Below, piece by piece: positions 56,201 to 64,000 of a DNA stretch of 64,000 nt. The stretch's first letter is position 1; each line of letters opens with the position of its first letter. Origin of the DNA: Myxococcales bacterium (GTDB lineage Bacteria; Myxococcota_A; Polyangia; Nannocystales; Nannocystaceae); the NCBI GenBank assembly GCA_020633315.1, contig JACKDV010000022.1, forward strand, positions 77,434 through 141,433, in the 5' to 3' direction. The notes beneath the pieces are model-generated. The model was given only the letters and a program-made list of their open reading frames with translations. It was not told where the DNA came from and made no database searches. A program made the position numbers and the translations under genes.

Positions 56201-58715
56201 CGGCGCGAGGCTCGAGCGGAGCCTGGGGGCCGAGGAGAAGCGCGCGGTCCGAGCCGTGGGCCGCACGTACGGGGCGACCGAGTTCATGACGCTCCTGAGC
56301 GCCTTCGGGGTGCTCATGAGCCGCTACAGCGGTCAGGCGAAGCTCATCGTCGGCAGCCCCATCGCCAACCGCACGCACCCCGAGACCGAGGGGCTCATCG
56401 GCTTCTTCGTCAACACGCTGGCGCTCGGCCTGCGCATCGACGCCGACTCGAGCTTCGAGGTCCTGCTCAAGGACGTCAAGGAGCGGACGCTCGCCGCCTA
56501 CGCCCACCAAGATCTGCCGTTCGAGCGCCTGGTCGAGGCGCTGAAGATCGAGCGTGATCTCAGCCGCTCGCCGGTGTTCCAGGTGATGTTCGCGCTGCAG
56601 AACACCCCAGAGGTCGCGCTCGAGCTGCCCGGGCTCGAGGTGACCCAGCTGCCGGACCCGGGGGGCATCGCGAAGTTCGACTTGATGCTGGCCGTGGACG
56701 ACGCGGGCGAGGGCTACACGCTGCAGTGGGAGTACAACACGGACCTGTTCGATCGCGAGACGATCGAGCGCATGGCCGTGAATTTCGAGGTGCTCCTCGA
56801 TGGCATCGTCGCGACGCCACGGGAGCGGGTGTCCCACCTGCCCCGCATGTCGGAGGACGAGGAGCGACGGCTGCGGACCGAGTGGAGCCACGGCCGGCGA
56901 GGTGACGCGCCCGACGATCGTGGGGTGCACGAGCTCATCGAGGCGCATGCCGCTCGGCGCCCCGACGCGCCGGCAGTGGTACACGCGACGGGTACCGTCT
57001 CCTACCGCGAGCTCGACGACCGGGCCAGCCGGATGGCCGCGCACCTGCGGGAGCGAGGCGTGTCACCCGAGACCATCGTGGCGCTCCATCTTCCTCGCGG
57101 GGTCGATGCGGTGGTCGCAGCACTGGCCACGCTCAAGTGCGGCGCGGCCTATCTGCCGATGGACCCGTGCTACCCCGAGGAGCGCTCGCGCCAGATCGTC
57201 GAGGACAGCGGAGCACGACTCGTGGTCGTCGAGGACGCGGCGCGAGCCCCCGGGCTCGGGGCGCCCGTCGTCGGGATGAGCGACGTCGCCGCGAACGACG
57301 GGCCCGCGACGGTACTGGAGCGGGCCCACGCGAGCACCCTCGCCTACGTGATCTACACGTCGGGCTCCACGGGGCGTCCCAAGGGGGTCGCGGTCGAGCA
57401 CGCCTCGCTGTGCTCGCTGGTCCGCTGGACCCAGCGCAGGTACGAGCTCACCGCCGCCGACGCCTGCTCGTGGATCGCGGGCGTCGCGTTCGATGCGTCC
57501 GCGTGGGAGGTCTGGTCGTGCCTGTCGGCGGGCGCCACCCTGCACATTCCGCCGGACGGGATCCGGATCGACCCCGAGGCGACGGCGCAGTGGATCACGC
57601 GATCGCAGCTGACGATGGCCTTCGTCCCCACCCCCCTCGCGGAGGCGATCTTCCAGCAGGGCCACGCCCTCGGCGGTCTGCGCTGGCTTCATGTCGGCGG
57701 ACAGCAGCTCCGCGTGCGGCCGCCGGAGTCGGCCGGCTTCGAGGTGGGCAATCAGTACGGACCCGCCGAGACGACCGTGATCTGCACCTCGAGCGTCATC
57801 CGATGGGACGGGGTGATCCACATCGGACGCCCGATCGACGGCGTCGATGTGTATGTGGTCGACGAGTCGCTGCAGCTGGTGCCGCAGGGAGCACTGGGGG
57901 AGCTGTGCGTGGGGGGGGCCGGGCTCGCTCGCGGATACCTCGGGCGACCCGGGCTCACCGCGGAGAAGCTCGTCCCCGATCCGTTCTCGGAACGCCCCGG
58001 CGCGCGGATGTATCGCACGGGGGACGTGGTCCGGTGGCTCCCCAGCGGCGAGCTCGAATTCGTCGGGAGGACCGACCACCAGGTCAAGCTCCGAGGATTC
58101 CGAATCGAGCTGGGAGAGGTCGAGAGCGCGCTGCACGAAGCGGGCGCGCGTGCGGTGGTCGTCATGCTGCGCGAAGACACGCCAGGAGACGAGCGTCTCG
58201 CCGCCTACGTGGTCTCCGACGTTCCCGTCGCCGATCTCCGCGCTCGACTCAAGGAGCGACTGCCCGAGTACATGGTGCCGAGCGCGTTCGTGGTGCTCGA
58301 GGCGCTGCCGCTGACGCCCAACGGCAAGATCGACACCAGGGCGCTCCCGATCCCGGAGCGGGGCCAGTCCGACGGCCACGTGCCCCCGCGGACGGCGGCC
58401 GAAGCGTACGTGGCGGGCCTGTTCGGCGAGATCCTCGAGGTCGAGAACGTCGGCATGGAGGACGACTTCTTCGAGCTCGGAGGGCACTCGCTCCTCGCCA
58501 CGCGACTGATCTCGCGACTGTCGGCCGACCTGGGGGTGAGCCTCGAATTGAGGCGGGTCTTCGAGCAGTCGACCCCGTCGGGTCTGCTCCTGGCCCTCGA
58601 CGACGCGTTCGGCGGACGAGAGCAGACCGAGGTGGTCGCGCAGACGCTCGCATCGGTCGACGAGATGTCGGACGAAGAAGCCGAACAGATGCTGAGGGAG
58701 ATGCAAGATGCATGA
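50247..58715 (+). CDS. NRPS: FAAL-ACP-C-A-PCP-C-A-PCP (2822 aa)
   Basis: Domains with rough residues: fatty acyl-AMP ligase 1-585 (YTSGSTGDPKG; GSISxxx-like GKIQRF end); ACP 605-685 (Ser643 in GLDSMG); C1 710-1150 (HHVAVDLW at about 836); A1 1180-1660 (YTSGSTGRPKGT; YGKIDRK); PCP1 with Ser about 1711 (LGGNSLL); C2 1768-2200 (HHIVSDGW near 1898); A2 2227-2695; PCP2 Ser about 2748 (LGGHSLL). No epimerase or thioesterase. FAAL loads a fatty acid on the ACP; C1 then acylates residue 1. A1 has lost the Asp that holds alpha-amino groups, A2 code reads D-A-W-F-H-G-Q-V-I, closest to Leu-type codes known to me. Its stop overlaps the next gene by 8 bp. Confidence 0.92.
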   Translation: MVEVQDLTTLLRARAEHEGDSNLFTFLEFPDDGEKSVASSLSYARLDLRARSIAAVLQQHCERGGRAVLLYPPSLEYIAAFFGCLYAGVIAVPAYPPDPKRLARTLPRLRAIMGDSAASVVLTTKEIASFAPMLFKMLPDLQQASWLATDDLCDPAGWQALDVRADDVAFLQYTSGSTGDPKGVVLTHANLLANERMIAESFRTDRSSVGVGWLPLYHDMGLIGNVLQPISIGFPVVLMSPLDFLRRPIRWLEAISQYRGTVSGGPNFAYDLCIRRVGEQRREHLDLSSWAVAFNGAEPVRADTLRRFAEAFEPAGFRAESFLPCYGLAEATLIVTGARAGSGARVEEFETSSIEQARPVDAPSTGADTERRELVGCGRPLGDGQVAIVEPETRRPSNDGHIGEIWVWGDHVARGYWQRQHEAFAGSIEPGDGRTYLRTGDLGFLREGELFVTGRIKDLLIVRGRNIYPQDVERTVEDADPSIRPGCVACFAVDAGGEERLVVVAEVDRRRLVDAKSSVGVGETLVAIRRDISLAHELTPHAIVLIEARSIPKTSSGKIQRFATKQAFLAGTLEVLFSDVAGSVDVGALSESSKTPAIRQLSLASTSAQDVQVWLRAMAARALGVAVKHIDPDAPFASFGLDSMGAVELAHVVEAQLDIIVPMSMFLGERSLRDVSAQLSERARARALERSVVPAEPDADTPEDDGPAQPLSGNQESLWYLQELEPDNAAYNLHIVVRLRGPLDVDHLEAATLAVVRRHPVLRTTYLRTPDGPRQIIHPELAPAFTVHETSESIDAILAQASSMTVQPVDLEHGPILRVTLWRRNDDDAVLMLATHHVAVDLWSVVIMLGELRSMYDRLARGVAPSLGPASATYEQFVRWQRELVDSPQADEALAFWKTHASDLPPLELPTDRVRPTLQTFRGALRRFTIDPELGAAIMDLARRESVTPYVVLLAAYAAFLHRFSGQTRFAIGTPTSGRDHRAFEEIVGYFVNTIPLPTDLHGAPTFIELVHRMRAALVAGLEHAWIPFPRVVSHLGAGRDRSRSPLFQTMFAYEQAPRRKDSGLAELVLSVPGASIDFGDVTAETALVDSHVSVLDLTLVVVPVDGSPSVAWMQYNSDLFDAETIERMISSFQVLLAGAMEAPRERVSRLPILDEQQRRTIVEEWNATDGPYDPDLHIHQLFEENARLLPDKVAVEFEQQTITYGALNERANVLARELTRLGCGRGSIVGICVERSIEMIVALVAIVKSGSGFLPIDETYPADRLTYMFEDSGMVALITHSELLPRLPAVPESVELVYVDTPRPITAESSTNLDLPIHRHDTFCILYTSGSTGRPKGTVLEHIGMVNHLRQHQQLFGLSHDSRMLQYFSMSGDGASIGEIWPGLGGGATIVLTARREDTLMPGEPIVNALRRHRINYQLLPPVVGAMTDPTDLPELEMVSFGGDMLSEDTVKRWSAPGRRVHNMWGPTEATMITVAGQCSADEDRRPLIGRPLLNTTAYVLDKELQLVPIGVVGELHIGGVALARGYLDRPGLTAEKFIPHPFRPNERLYKTGDMSRWLPDGRLDCLGRLDTMVKVHSQRIDLAEVESVLRLDPAVVDAVVIVREDIPGDKRLVAYVIAGDDVGDLRALAKEKLPAFMIPAAIVTLERFPLTPYGKIDRKAMPAPDGGLATAEYIAPRGPTEEALAGIWQKVLKVERVGILDNFYDLGGNSLLATQVVSRVHHELGVEIAIRELFDATIVELAQSLAGRLPRSASSIPRRASDSAPPLSFAQSRLWFLDRLAPGTAGYNVPGALRLRGRLDAAVLTRCFDEVVRRHETLRTTFEEHDGEPVQRIHPSLDFALPMEDLGSLEPAAAEARVQQLAREEAERPFDLQRGPLVRGRLLKLADEHVLLFSLHHIVSDGWSMGVLAREITALYGAYVSGQDSPLEALPIQYSDFAAWQREWLAGDELERQLGYWTAELEGMPVVLDLPTDRPRPPTQTFSGARLERSLGAEEKRAVRAVGRTYGATEFMTLLSAFGVLMSRYSGQAKLIVGSPIANRTHPETEGLIGFFVNTLALGLRIDADSSFEVLLKDVKERTLAAYAHQDLPFERLVEALKIERDLSRSPVFQVMFALQNTPEVALELPGLEVTQLPDPGGIAKFDLMLAVDDAGEGYTLQWEYNTDLFDRETIERMAVNFEVLLDGIVATPRERVSHLPRMSEDEERRLRTEWSHGRRGDAPDDRGVHELIEAHAARRPDAPAVVHATGTVSYRELDDRASRMAAHLRERGVSPETIVALHLPRGVDAVVAALATLKCGAAYLPMDPCYPEERSRQIVEDSGARLVVVEDAARAPGLGAPVVGMSDVAANDGPATVLERAHASTLAYVIYTSGSTGRPKGVAVEHASLCSLVRWTQRRYELTAADACSWIAGVAFDASAWEVWSCLSAGATLHIPPDGIRIDPEATAQWITRSQLTMAFVPTPLAEAIFQQGHALGGLRWLHVGGQQLRVRPPESAGFEVGNQYGPAETTVICTSSVIRWDGVIHIGRPIDGVDVYVVDESLQLVPQGALGELCVGGAGLARGYLGRPGLTAEKLVPDPFSERPGARMYRTGDVVRWLPSGELEFVGRTDHQVKLRGFRIELGEVESALHEAGARAVVVMLREDTPGDERLAAYVVSDVPVADLRARLKERLPEYMVPSAFVVLEALPLTPNGKIDTRALPIPERGQSDGHVPPRTAAEAYVAGLFGEILEVENVGMEDDFFELGGHSLLATRLISRLSADLGVSLELRRVFEQSTPSGLLLALDDAFGGREQTEVVAQTLASVDEMSDEEAEQMLREMQDA

Positions 58716-61700
58716 CTCTGGGCAGAGCGAAGCACGATCGAAGTCGAAGCGAGCGCTGCTCGCTCGGCTCCTCGCGAAGAAGGGGGTCGGCGCGACCCAG
58801 CCCATCCCCGCGAGAGCGAGCGAGGGCCCGGTGCCGCTGTCGTACGCCCAGTCGCGACTGTGGTTCCTCGAGCAGCTCTCCCCCGGGGTCGCGGGATACA
58901 ATGTGTCGGGCGCGCTTCGTCTTCGCGGTCGACTCGACGTCACCGTGCTCCAGCGCGCGGTGGAGGAAGTCGTCCGCCGTCACGAAGCGCTGCGAACGAC
59001 CTTCGAGGAGGTGGGGGGCGAGCCGGTGCAGCGGATCCACCCGCGGGTGGACGTGTCGCTGCCGGTGGAGGACCTGAGCTCGGCTGCCGAGGCGACTCGA
59101 GAGGAACGGGCCCGGGAGATCGCGCGCGAGGAGGCGACGCGCTCCTTCGATCTGGCGCGCGGTCCCCTCCTGCGCACGCGGCTGTTGAGGATCGGCCCCG
59201 AGGATCACGAGCTGGTGCTCACGATGCACCACATCGTGTCGGATGGCTGGTCGGTCGGGGTGCTGATTCGTGAGATCTCGGCCCTGTACGAGGCATTCGG
59301 GCGGGACGAGCCGTCGCCCCTCGCCCCGCTGCCCATTCAGTACGCCGACTACGCGGTGTGGCAGCGTGAGTCCCTGTCGAGTGAGCAGCTCGACGCTCAG
59401 CTCGACTACTGGCGGACGCACCTCGAGACGATGCCGCTGGTGCTCGAGCTGCCCGCCGATCGACCGCATCCACCGACACGAACGTTCAACGGAGCCACCC
59501 TCGCTCGCACGACGAGCGCCGACGTCAAGCGAGCGGTCCACGAGGTGGGCCGCAGGGCCGGCGCGACCGAGTTCATGACCCTGCTCGCGATCTTCGGGGT
59601 GCTCCTGAGCCGCTACAGCGGCCAGAAGGAGCTGGTCATCGGGACTCCGATCGCCAACCGCACGCGGCGAGAGACCGAGGGCTTGATCGGCTTCTTCGTC
59701 AATACGCTCGCGCTGGGCCTTCGCATCGACCGCGACGCCAGCTTCGAAACACTGCTGGCCGACGTCAAGTCCCGGGCCCTCGGCGCCTACGCGCACCAGG
59801 ACCTGCCGTTCGAGCAGCTCGTCAACGCCCTGCAGGTCGAGCGCGCCATGAGCCGCTCGCCGGTGTTCCAGGTGATGTTCGTGCTGCAGAACGCACCGGC
59901 GGCGGAGCTACGGCTCCCCGGACTTGAGATCACCCCGCACGAGATTGCGGGTGGCGTCGCGAACTTCGAGCTCACGCTCGTCGTCACGCCGAGCTCCGAC
60001 GGCTACGCGCTGCAGTGGGAGTACAACACCGACCTATTCGACGCGGCGACGATCGAGCGCATGGCCACCCACTTCGAGGTCCTGCTCGACGCGGCCACGC
60101 GGCAGCCCGAGCGCAGCGTCATGGAGCTGCCGCTGCTGACGGCGGAAGAGCGGCGCTGGATCACCGTCGAGCTCAACGACACCCGCTCCGCCCCGCGGCA
60201 CGACGCGTTGGTGCACGAGCTCTTCGAGGCGCAGGTGGATCGATCCCCGGATGCTCCTGCGCTGGTCTTCGAGGGCCGGACATCGAGCTACCGCGAGCTC
60301 GATGCGCTGGCGAACCGCATCGCGCACCGCCTACGGCGGCTGGGAGTCGGGCGCGAGGACCGCGTCGCCGTGTTCATGCTCCGCTCGATCGAGCTGGTCG
60401 CGACGCTCCTGGGCGTGCTCAAGGCCGGCGGGGCGTACGTCCCGATCGACCCGACCTATCCGCCCGAGCGCGTGGCCTACATGCTCTCCGACAGCGGCGC
60501 ACGCGTCATCGTCACGCAGTCGGCGATCCGAGACCAGCTCGGCGCGACGGAGGCGGCGGTGCTCGAGGCCGACGCGGACGATCCGACGGAGTCCTCGGAG
60601 CGCCCGAGCGCGGCGCTGCACCCGAGCTCGGCCGTGTACGTGATCTACACCTCGGGCTCGACCGGGCGGCCCAAGGGAGTCGTCAACGCGCACCAGGGCG
60701 TCGCCAACCGCCTGCAGTGGATGAAGCCCGCCCTGGGCGTCGACGACTCCGATGTCTTCCTGCAGAAGACGCCCTTCACCTTCGACGTCTCGGTGTGGGA
60801 GCTCTTCGTTCCGCTGGTGATCGGCGCGCAGCTGGTCGTGGCGCGTCCCGAGGGGCACAAGGACACCGCATATTTGTGCGACCTCGTCGAGGAGGCGGGG
60901 GTCACGACGATGCACTTCGTGCCGTCGATGCTCGAGCCGTTCCTCGACGAGCCGAAGCTCGGCAAGTGCGCCTCGGTGCGGCGTGTGGTGTGCAGCGGCG
61001 AAGCGCTGGCGTACGCGACGACTCGACGCTTCCACCAGCGCATGGACGCCGAGCTCTACAACCTCTACGGGCCCACCGAAACATCGATCGAGGTCACCTG
61101 GTGGCAGTCCGATCCCGAGGATCCCGGGCCGGTCGTGCCGATCGGTCGCCCGATCACGAATGTCCAGACGTACATCCTCGATGCCGAGCTGCAGCCCGTG
61201 CCCGTGGGCGTTCACGGAGAGCTCCATCTCGGCGGTGTCCAGGTTGCGCGCGGATACGGAGGGCGGCCGGGACTGACGGCGGAGCGCTTCGTGCCCGACC
61301 CGTTCGCACCGGGCCGGCGCCTCTACAAGACGGGGGACCTGGCGCGATGGCGACCGGACGGCGCCATCGAGTACCTCGGACGGCTCGACCACCAGGTGAA
61401 GGTGCGAGGCTTCCGTATCGAGCTCGGAGAGATCGAGACCGTGTTGTCGAGCCTCGACGAGGTTCGCGACGTCGTCGTCGTCGCACGCGAGGACGCCCCG
61501 GGCGACACGCGGCTCGTCGCATACCTCGTCGCCACCGACCCCGACGACCTGGACGCCAGCCGCCTCCGTGAGCGGCTCGAGGCGAAGCTACCGGACTACA
61601 TGGTGCCGAGCGCGTTCGTGACGCTCGATGTGCTGCCCCTGACCGCGAGCGGCAAGGTAGATCGCTGTGCGCTGCCGCGTCCGCGCATCGATCGAGCCGC

Positions 61701-63333
61701 CGCGCCCCAGGGACCCCTGGACCCCATCGACGAGCGGCTCTGCGCCATCTTCGCCGAGGTGCTCGGCGTACCCCGGGTCGGCGTCCACGACGACTTCTTC
61801 GAGCTCGGCGGCCACTCGCTGCTCGCCATCCGGCTCGTGTCCCGCGTTCGAGACGAGCTGGGGTTCGACGTGGCGCTGCGCGAAGTCTTCGACTGCCCGA
61901 CCGTCGCGATGTTCAAGGCGCGGATGGTAGCCGGGCCATCGGGAACCGGAGCCCGCCCCATCTCGAGACGGACGACCAGCGGCGATCTCCCGCTCTCCCC
62001 GTCCCAGCTTCGCCACTGGCGCTACGCACAGACGAACGGGGGGAGCTCTGCCTTCGCCGTGCGCGCTGCGCTTCGCCTCCGCGGCCGGCTCGATGTCGAT
62101 GCGCTGAGGCGTGCGCTCGACGAGGTGGTGCGCCGACACGAGTCACTGCGGACGACCTTCCACGATGTGGATGGCGTGCTGATCCAGCGGGTCCACGACA
62201 CCATCGACCTGGACTTCGCGGTGCAGGATCTCGGCGCCCTGTCGAGGTCCGAGCTCGGGGCTCGAGAGCCCGTCCTGGTGAAGGAGGCGAGCGACTGTCC
62301 GTTCGATCTGGCCAACGGACCGACCCTCCGAATTCGACTCCTCCGCCTCGGGGAGACAGAGCACATCCTGGTCTACACGGTGCATCACATCGCCTTCGAC
62401 GGGTGGTCGGGTCGAGTCCTCACCGAGGAGATGCTCGCGCTGTACGCCGCCCACGTGGAGGGGCGCCCGTCGCCGCTGCCGGAGCCGACGATCCACTATG
62501 CGGACTACGCCGCGTGGCGCCACGAGCGAATGCACGGTGCTCCACTCCGCGAGCAGCTCGAGTACTGGATGTCGCAGCTGCGTGGGATGCCGCTGAGGGT
62601 CGAGCTCCCGACCGACCGTCCTCTGTCCGTGCCCCGCAGGTTCAAGGGCGCCTTGCTCGGTCGCCGCCTCGACCCGGAGGCGCGAAGGGCCGTCTCCGGG
62701 GTCGGTCGGACCGCGGGCGTGACGGAATTCATGGCTCTGCTCGCCGCGTTGGGTGTGTTCCTCAGCGACGTGACCGGGCAGCGGAGCACCGCCGTCGTGA
62801 GCCCCATCGCGGGACGAAGACATCCCGACGCATTTCGACTCGTGGGGTACTTCGTCAATTGGCTGCCCCATCTCGTGCACGTGCGCCCCGACGAGAGCTT
62901 CCTGGGCCTGTTGCGACGCGTGCGCGAGCAGACGCTCGGCGCGTACATGCACCAGGACCTCCCGTTCGAGATGATCCTCGAGGCGCTCGACCTCGATCCC
63001 GATCCGTCGATTCGTCGGGAGCTGCAGATCGTGTTCGCGGTCGAGTATCTCCCGGATGCCCGGCCGCAGCTGGCGGGACTGGAGACGGAGCCCGTCGCCG
63101 TTCGCTCGGGCGTGGCCAAGTTCGACCTGGCGCTGTTCGTGCTCCTTTCGGAGCACGGATTCGAGCTCGTCTGGGAGTACGACCGCGACCAGTTCGATGA
63201 AGCCACGATGGTTCGGCTGGCCGAGCGGTTCGAGCAGATCCTACGGCTGTTGCTCGCGAGTCCCGCCGAGCCGATCGAGCGGCTCCCGCTCGAACCGAGC
63301 TCCGCTCGCGAGACGCAGTCGGGCGGCTCCTGA
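58708..63333 (+). CDS. NRPS: C-A-PCP-C (1541 aa) with terminal condensation domain
   Basis: C3 about 45-455 (HHIVSDGW near 174), A3 502-985 (YTSGSTGRPKGV; FDVSVWELF; SGKVDRCALP), PCP3 Ser1037 (LGGHSLL), C4 1095-1530 (HHIAFDGW near 1226). A3 pocket residues read D-V-W-H-V-S-L-I-E, very close to the known Ser codes (DVWHLSLIDK). No TE or reductase follows in the window, so the terminal C domain most likely releases the chain by condensing it with an amine or hydroxyl. The first 35 residues (DSGQSEARSKSKRALLARLL) are basic, typical of an inter-subunit docking tail. It follows NRPS1 with ATG inside its final codons. Confidence 0.92.
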   Translation: MHDSGQSEARSKSKRALLARLLAKKGVGATQPIPARASEGPVPLSYAQSRLWFLEQLSPGVAGYNVSGALRLRGRLDVTVLQRAVEEVVRRHEALRTTFEEVGGEPVQRIHPRVDVSLPVEDLSSAAEATREERAREIAREEATRSFDLARGPLLRTRLLRIGPEDHELVLTMHHIVSDGWSVGVLIREISALYEAFGRDEPSPLAPLPIQYADYAVWQRESLSSEQLDAQLDYWRTHLETMPLVLELPADRPHPPTRTFNGATLARTTSADVKRAVHEVGRRAGATEFMTLLAIFGVLLSRYSGQKELVIGTPIANRTRRETEGLIGFFVNTLALGLRIDRDASFETLLADVKSRALGAYAHQDLPFEQLVNALQVERAMSRSPVFQVMFVLQNAPAAELRLPGLEITPHEIAGGVANFELTLVVTPSSDGYALQWEYNTDLFDAATIERMATHFEVLLDAATRQPERSVMELPLLTAEERRWITVELNDTRSAPRHDALVHELFEAQVDRSPDAPALVFEGRTSSYRELDALANRIAHRLRRLGVGREDRVAVFMLRSIELVATLLGVLKAGGAYVPIDPTYPPERVAYMLSDSGARVIVTQSAIRDQLGATEAAVLEADADDPTESSERPSAALHPSSAVYVIYTSGSTGRPKGVVNAHQGVANRLQWMKPALGVDDSDVFLQKTPFTFDVSVWELFVPLVIGAQLVVARPEGHKDTAYLCDLVEEAGVTTMHFVPSMLEPFLDEPKLGKCASVRRVVCSGEALAYATTRRFHQRMDAELYNLYGPTETSIEVTWWQSDPEDPGPVVPIGRPITNVQTYILDAELQPVPVGVHGELHLGGVQVARGYGGRPGLTAERFVPDPFAPGRRLYKTGDLARWRPDGAIEYLGRLDHQVKVRGFRIELGEIETVLSSLDEVRDVVVVAREDAPGDTRLVAYLVATDPDDLDASRLRERLEAKLPDYMVPSAFVTLDVLPLTASGKVDRCALPRPRIDRAAAPQGPLDPIDERLCAIFAEVLGVPRVGVHDDFFELGGHSLLAIRLVSRVRDELGFDVALREVFDCPTVAMFKARMVAGPSGTGARPISRRTTSGDLPLSPSQLRHWRYAQTNGGSSAFAVRAALRLRGRLDVDALRRALDEVVRRHESLRTTFHDVDGVLIQRVHDTIDLDFAVQDLGALSRSELGAREPVLVKEASDCPFDLANGPTLRIRLLRLGETEHILVYTVHHIAFDGWSGRVLTEEMLALYAAHVEGRPSPLPEPTIHYADYAAWRHERMHGAPLREQLEYWMSQLRGMPLRVELPTDRPLSVPRRFKGALLGRRLDPEARRAVSGVGRTAGVTEFMALLAALGVFLSDVTGQRSTAVVSPIAGRRHPDAFRLVGYFVNWLPHLVHVRPDESFLGLLRRVREQTLGAYMHQDLPFEMILEALDLDPDPSIRRELQIVFAVEYLPDARPQLAGLETEPVAVRSGVAKFDLALFVLLSEHGFELVWEYDRDQFDEATMVRLAERFEQILRLLLASPAEPIERLPLEPSSARETQSGGS

Positions 63334-63465
63334 CGGCCAGCGGCTCACAGACCCCAGCCGCCGATGACTGCGCCCGCCGGGGTCTCGACGCCCGATGGAG
63401 CCCCGAGCGTCACATGGCCAGCTCGCTCGTGCGAGCGCACGGCGCAGGAGCCGAGGAGCGAGCGG

Positions 63466-63981
63466 TCACGGAGGCACGGCCTGCGTTCCGCAGTTCTTGC
63501 ACTTGCTGTGCTCGGGGTTCTTGTAGAAGCGATCGAACAGCGGCGGGAGCTGGAGCGAGAAGTCGTCGATGTGCAGATGTTCCTCGTACAGAGGCGCATC
63601 GCAGTTCTCGCAGTACCATGCGAAACCGTCGGTATCGTCCGGCGGACGCCGTCTCAGGAAGAGCATCCCGAGGGTACCCGCCGCTCGCTGCGGAGAGTGG
63701 GGAATCCGGGCGGGGAGCAGGAACATCTCACCGGCACGCACCGGGTAGTTCACGGTCTTGCCGTCCTCACGAACTCGAATGTGCATGTCGCCTTCGAGCT
63801 GATAATAGAATTCCTCGTCGTTGTTGATGTGAAAGTCGCCGCGGCTGTTGGGGCCTGCCACGACATGGATCATGAAGTTCTGGTCCTCCCAGATCAGCTT
63901 GTTTCCGGTAGGCGGGATCAGGCGATCGCGGTTCTCCTCGATCCACTTCATGAGATTGACGGCTGGCATCGCACGGTTCAT
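63466..63981 (-). CDS. 3-hydroxyanthranilate 3,4-dioxygenase
   Basis: 171 aa, bacterial-type length. Cupin Fe ligands H51, E57 and H95 (GDFHINNDEEFYY and PHSPQR), substrate-contact Arg48 and Arg99, and a C-terminal rubredoxin-like CxxC pair (C124/C127, C161/C164) found in bacterial HAAO. It opens 3-hydroxyanthranilate to 2-amino-3-carboxymuconate semialdehyde, which closes to quinolinate. Start ATG 63981 has AGGAGAG just upstream; the ATG at 63969 lacks this. Convergent with the NRPS gene after a 132-bp gap. It could belong to NAD synthesis or to the metabolite pathway; a kynurenine operon would lie past the window end. Confidence 0.93.
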   Translation of the reverse strand: MNRAMPAVNLMKWIEENRDRLIPPTGNKLIWEDQNFMIHVVAGPNSRGDFHINNDEEFYYQLEGDMHIRVREDGKTVNYPVRAGEMFLLPARIPHSPQRAAGTLGMLFLRRRPPDDTDGFAWYCENCDAPLYEEHLHIDDFSLQLPPLFDRFYKNPEHSKCKNCGTQAVPP

Positions 63982-64000
63982 TTCACTCTCCTGTCTCCTG

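Overview
This 64 kb window is GC-rich (roughly 70%) with strong G/C third-position bias. Its gene content points to a myxobacterium, most likely order Nannocystales. The evidence is three large Ser/Thr kinases with C-terminal TPR arrays, many Cys-anchored lipoproteins with Asp/Gly/Thr-rich linkers, a DUF1552/DUF1592 pair, a GT21-type glycolipid transferase, a retron of the kind first described in myxobacteria, and a large NRPS locus. No tRNA, rRNA, CRISPR array or transposase was seen. The assignment is inferred from gene content, not from a marker gene.

Layout. 1-11 kb: a DOT1-like methyltransferase translationally coupled to a kinase, a lipoprotein, a FIST sensor protein, a TauE/SafE permease, the DUF1552/DUF1592 pair and a Coq4-like protein behind a two-site operator. 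11-24 kb: a membrane protein, a phosphodiesterase, a two-gene glycosyltransferase operon, secreted lipoproteins, a second kinase, DUF924, and an ArsR/AHSA1 mini-operon.

24.4-38.2 kb (minus strand) is the most striking region: a retron island. In transcription order it holds a 927-aa HEAT-like protein, a 2209-aa beta-propeller plus HEAT giant, a 605-aa winged-helix/SWIM-like/WGR protein, a clear msr-msd non-coding RNA with its own candidate promoter, a retron reverse transcriptase and a small WGR protein. The msr-msd has 19-nt a1/a2 repeats (18 of 19 paired), a TTAGC branch-site context and a 23-bp perfect msd stem. RT plus WGR plus HEAT/ARM proteins resembles what I recall as type XIII retrons. 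The giant propeller-HEAT partner and the degenerate SWIM protein look like an elaboration. An anti-phage role is inference from the family.

38-44 kb: a TPR lipoprotein, a third kinase and an MFS transporter. 44-64 kb: a specialised-metabolite locus. It has a 69-aa RiPP-precursor-like peptide with two radical SAM enzymes, an alanine-dehydrogenase-like enzyme, an MbtH-like protein, a class III aminotransferase and two NRPS genes. The NRPS line is FAAL-ACP-C-A-PCP-C-A-PCP / C-A-PCP-C, with no thioesterase. A 3-hydroxyanthranilate 3,4-dioxygenase follows. The line predicts an N-acylated three-residue lipopeptide with an unusual first residue, a hydrophobic second residue and Ser third, released by a terminal condensation domain. 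Whether the peptide/radical SAM genes belong to the same pathway is open.
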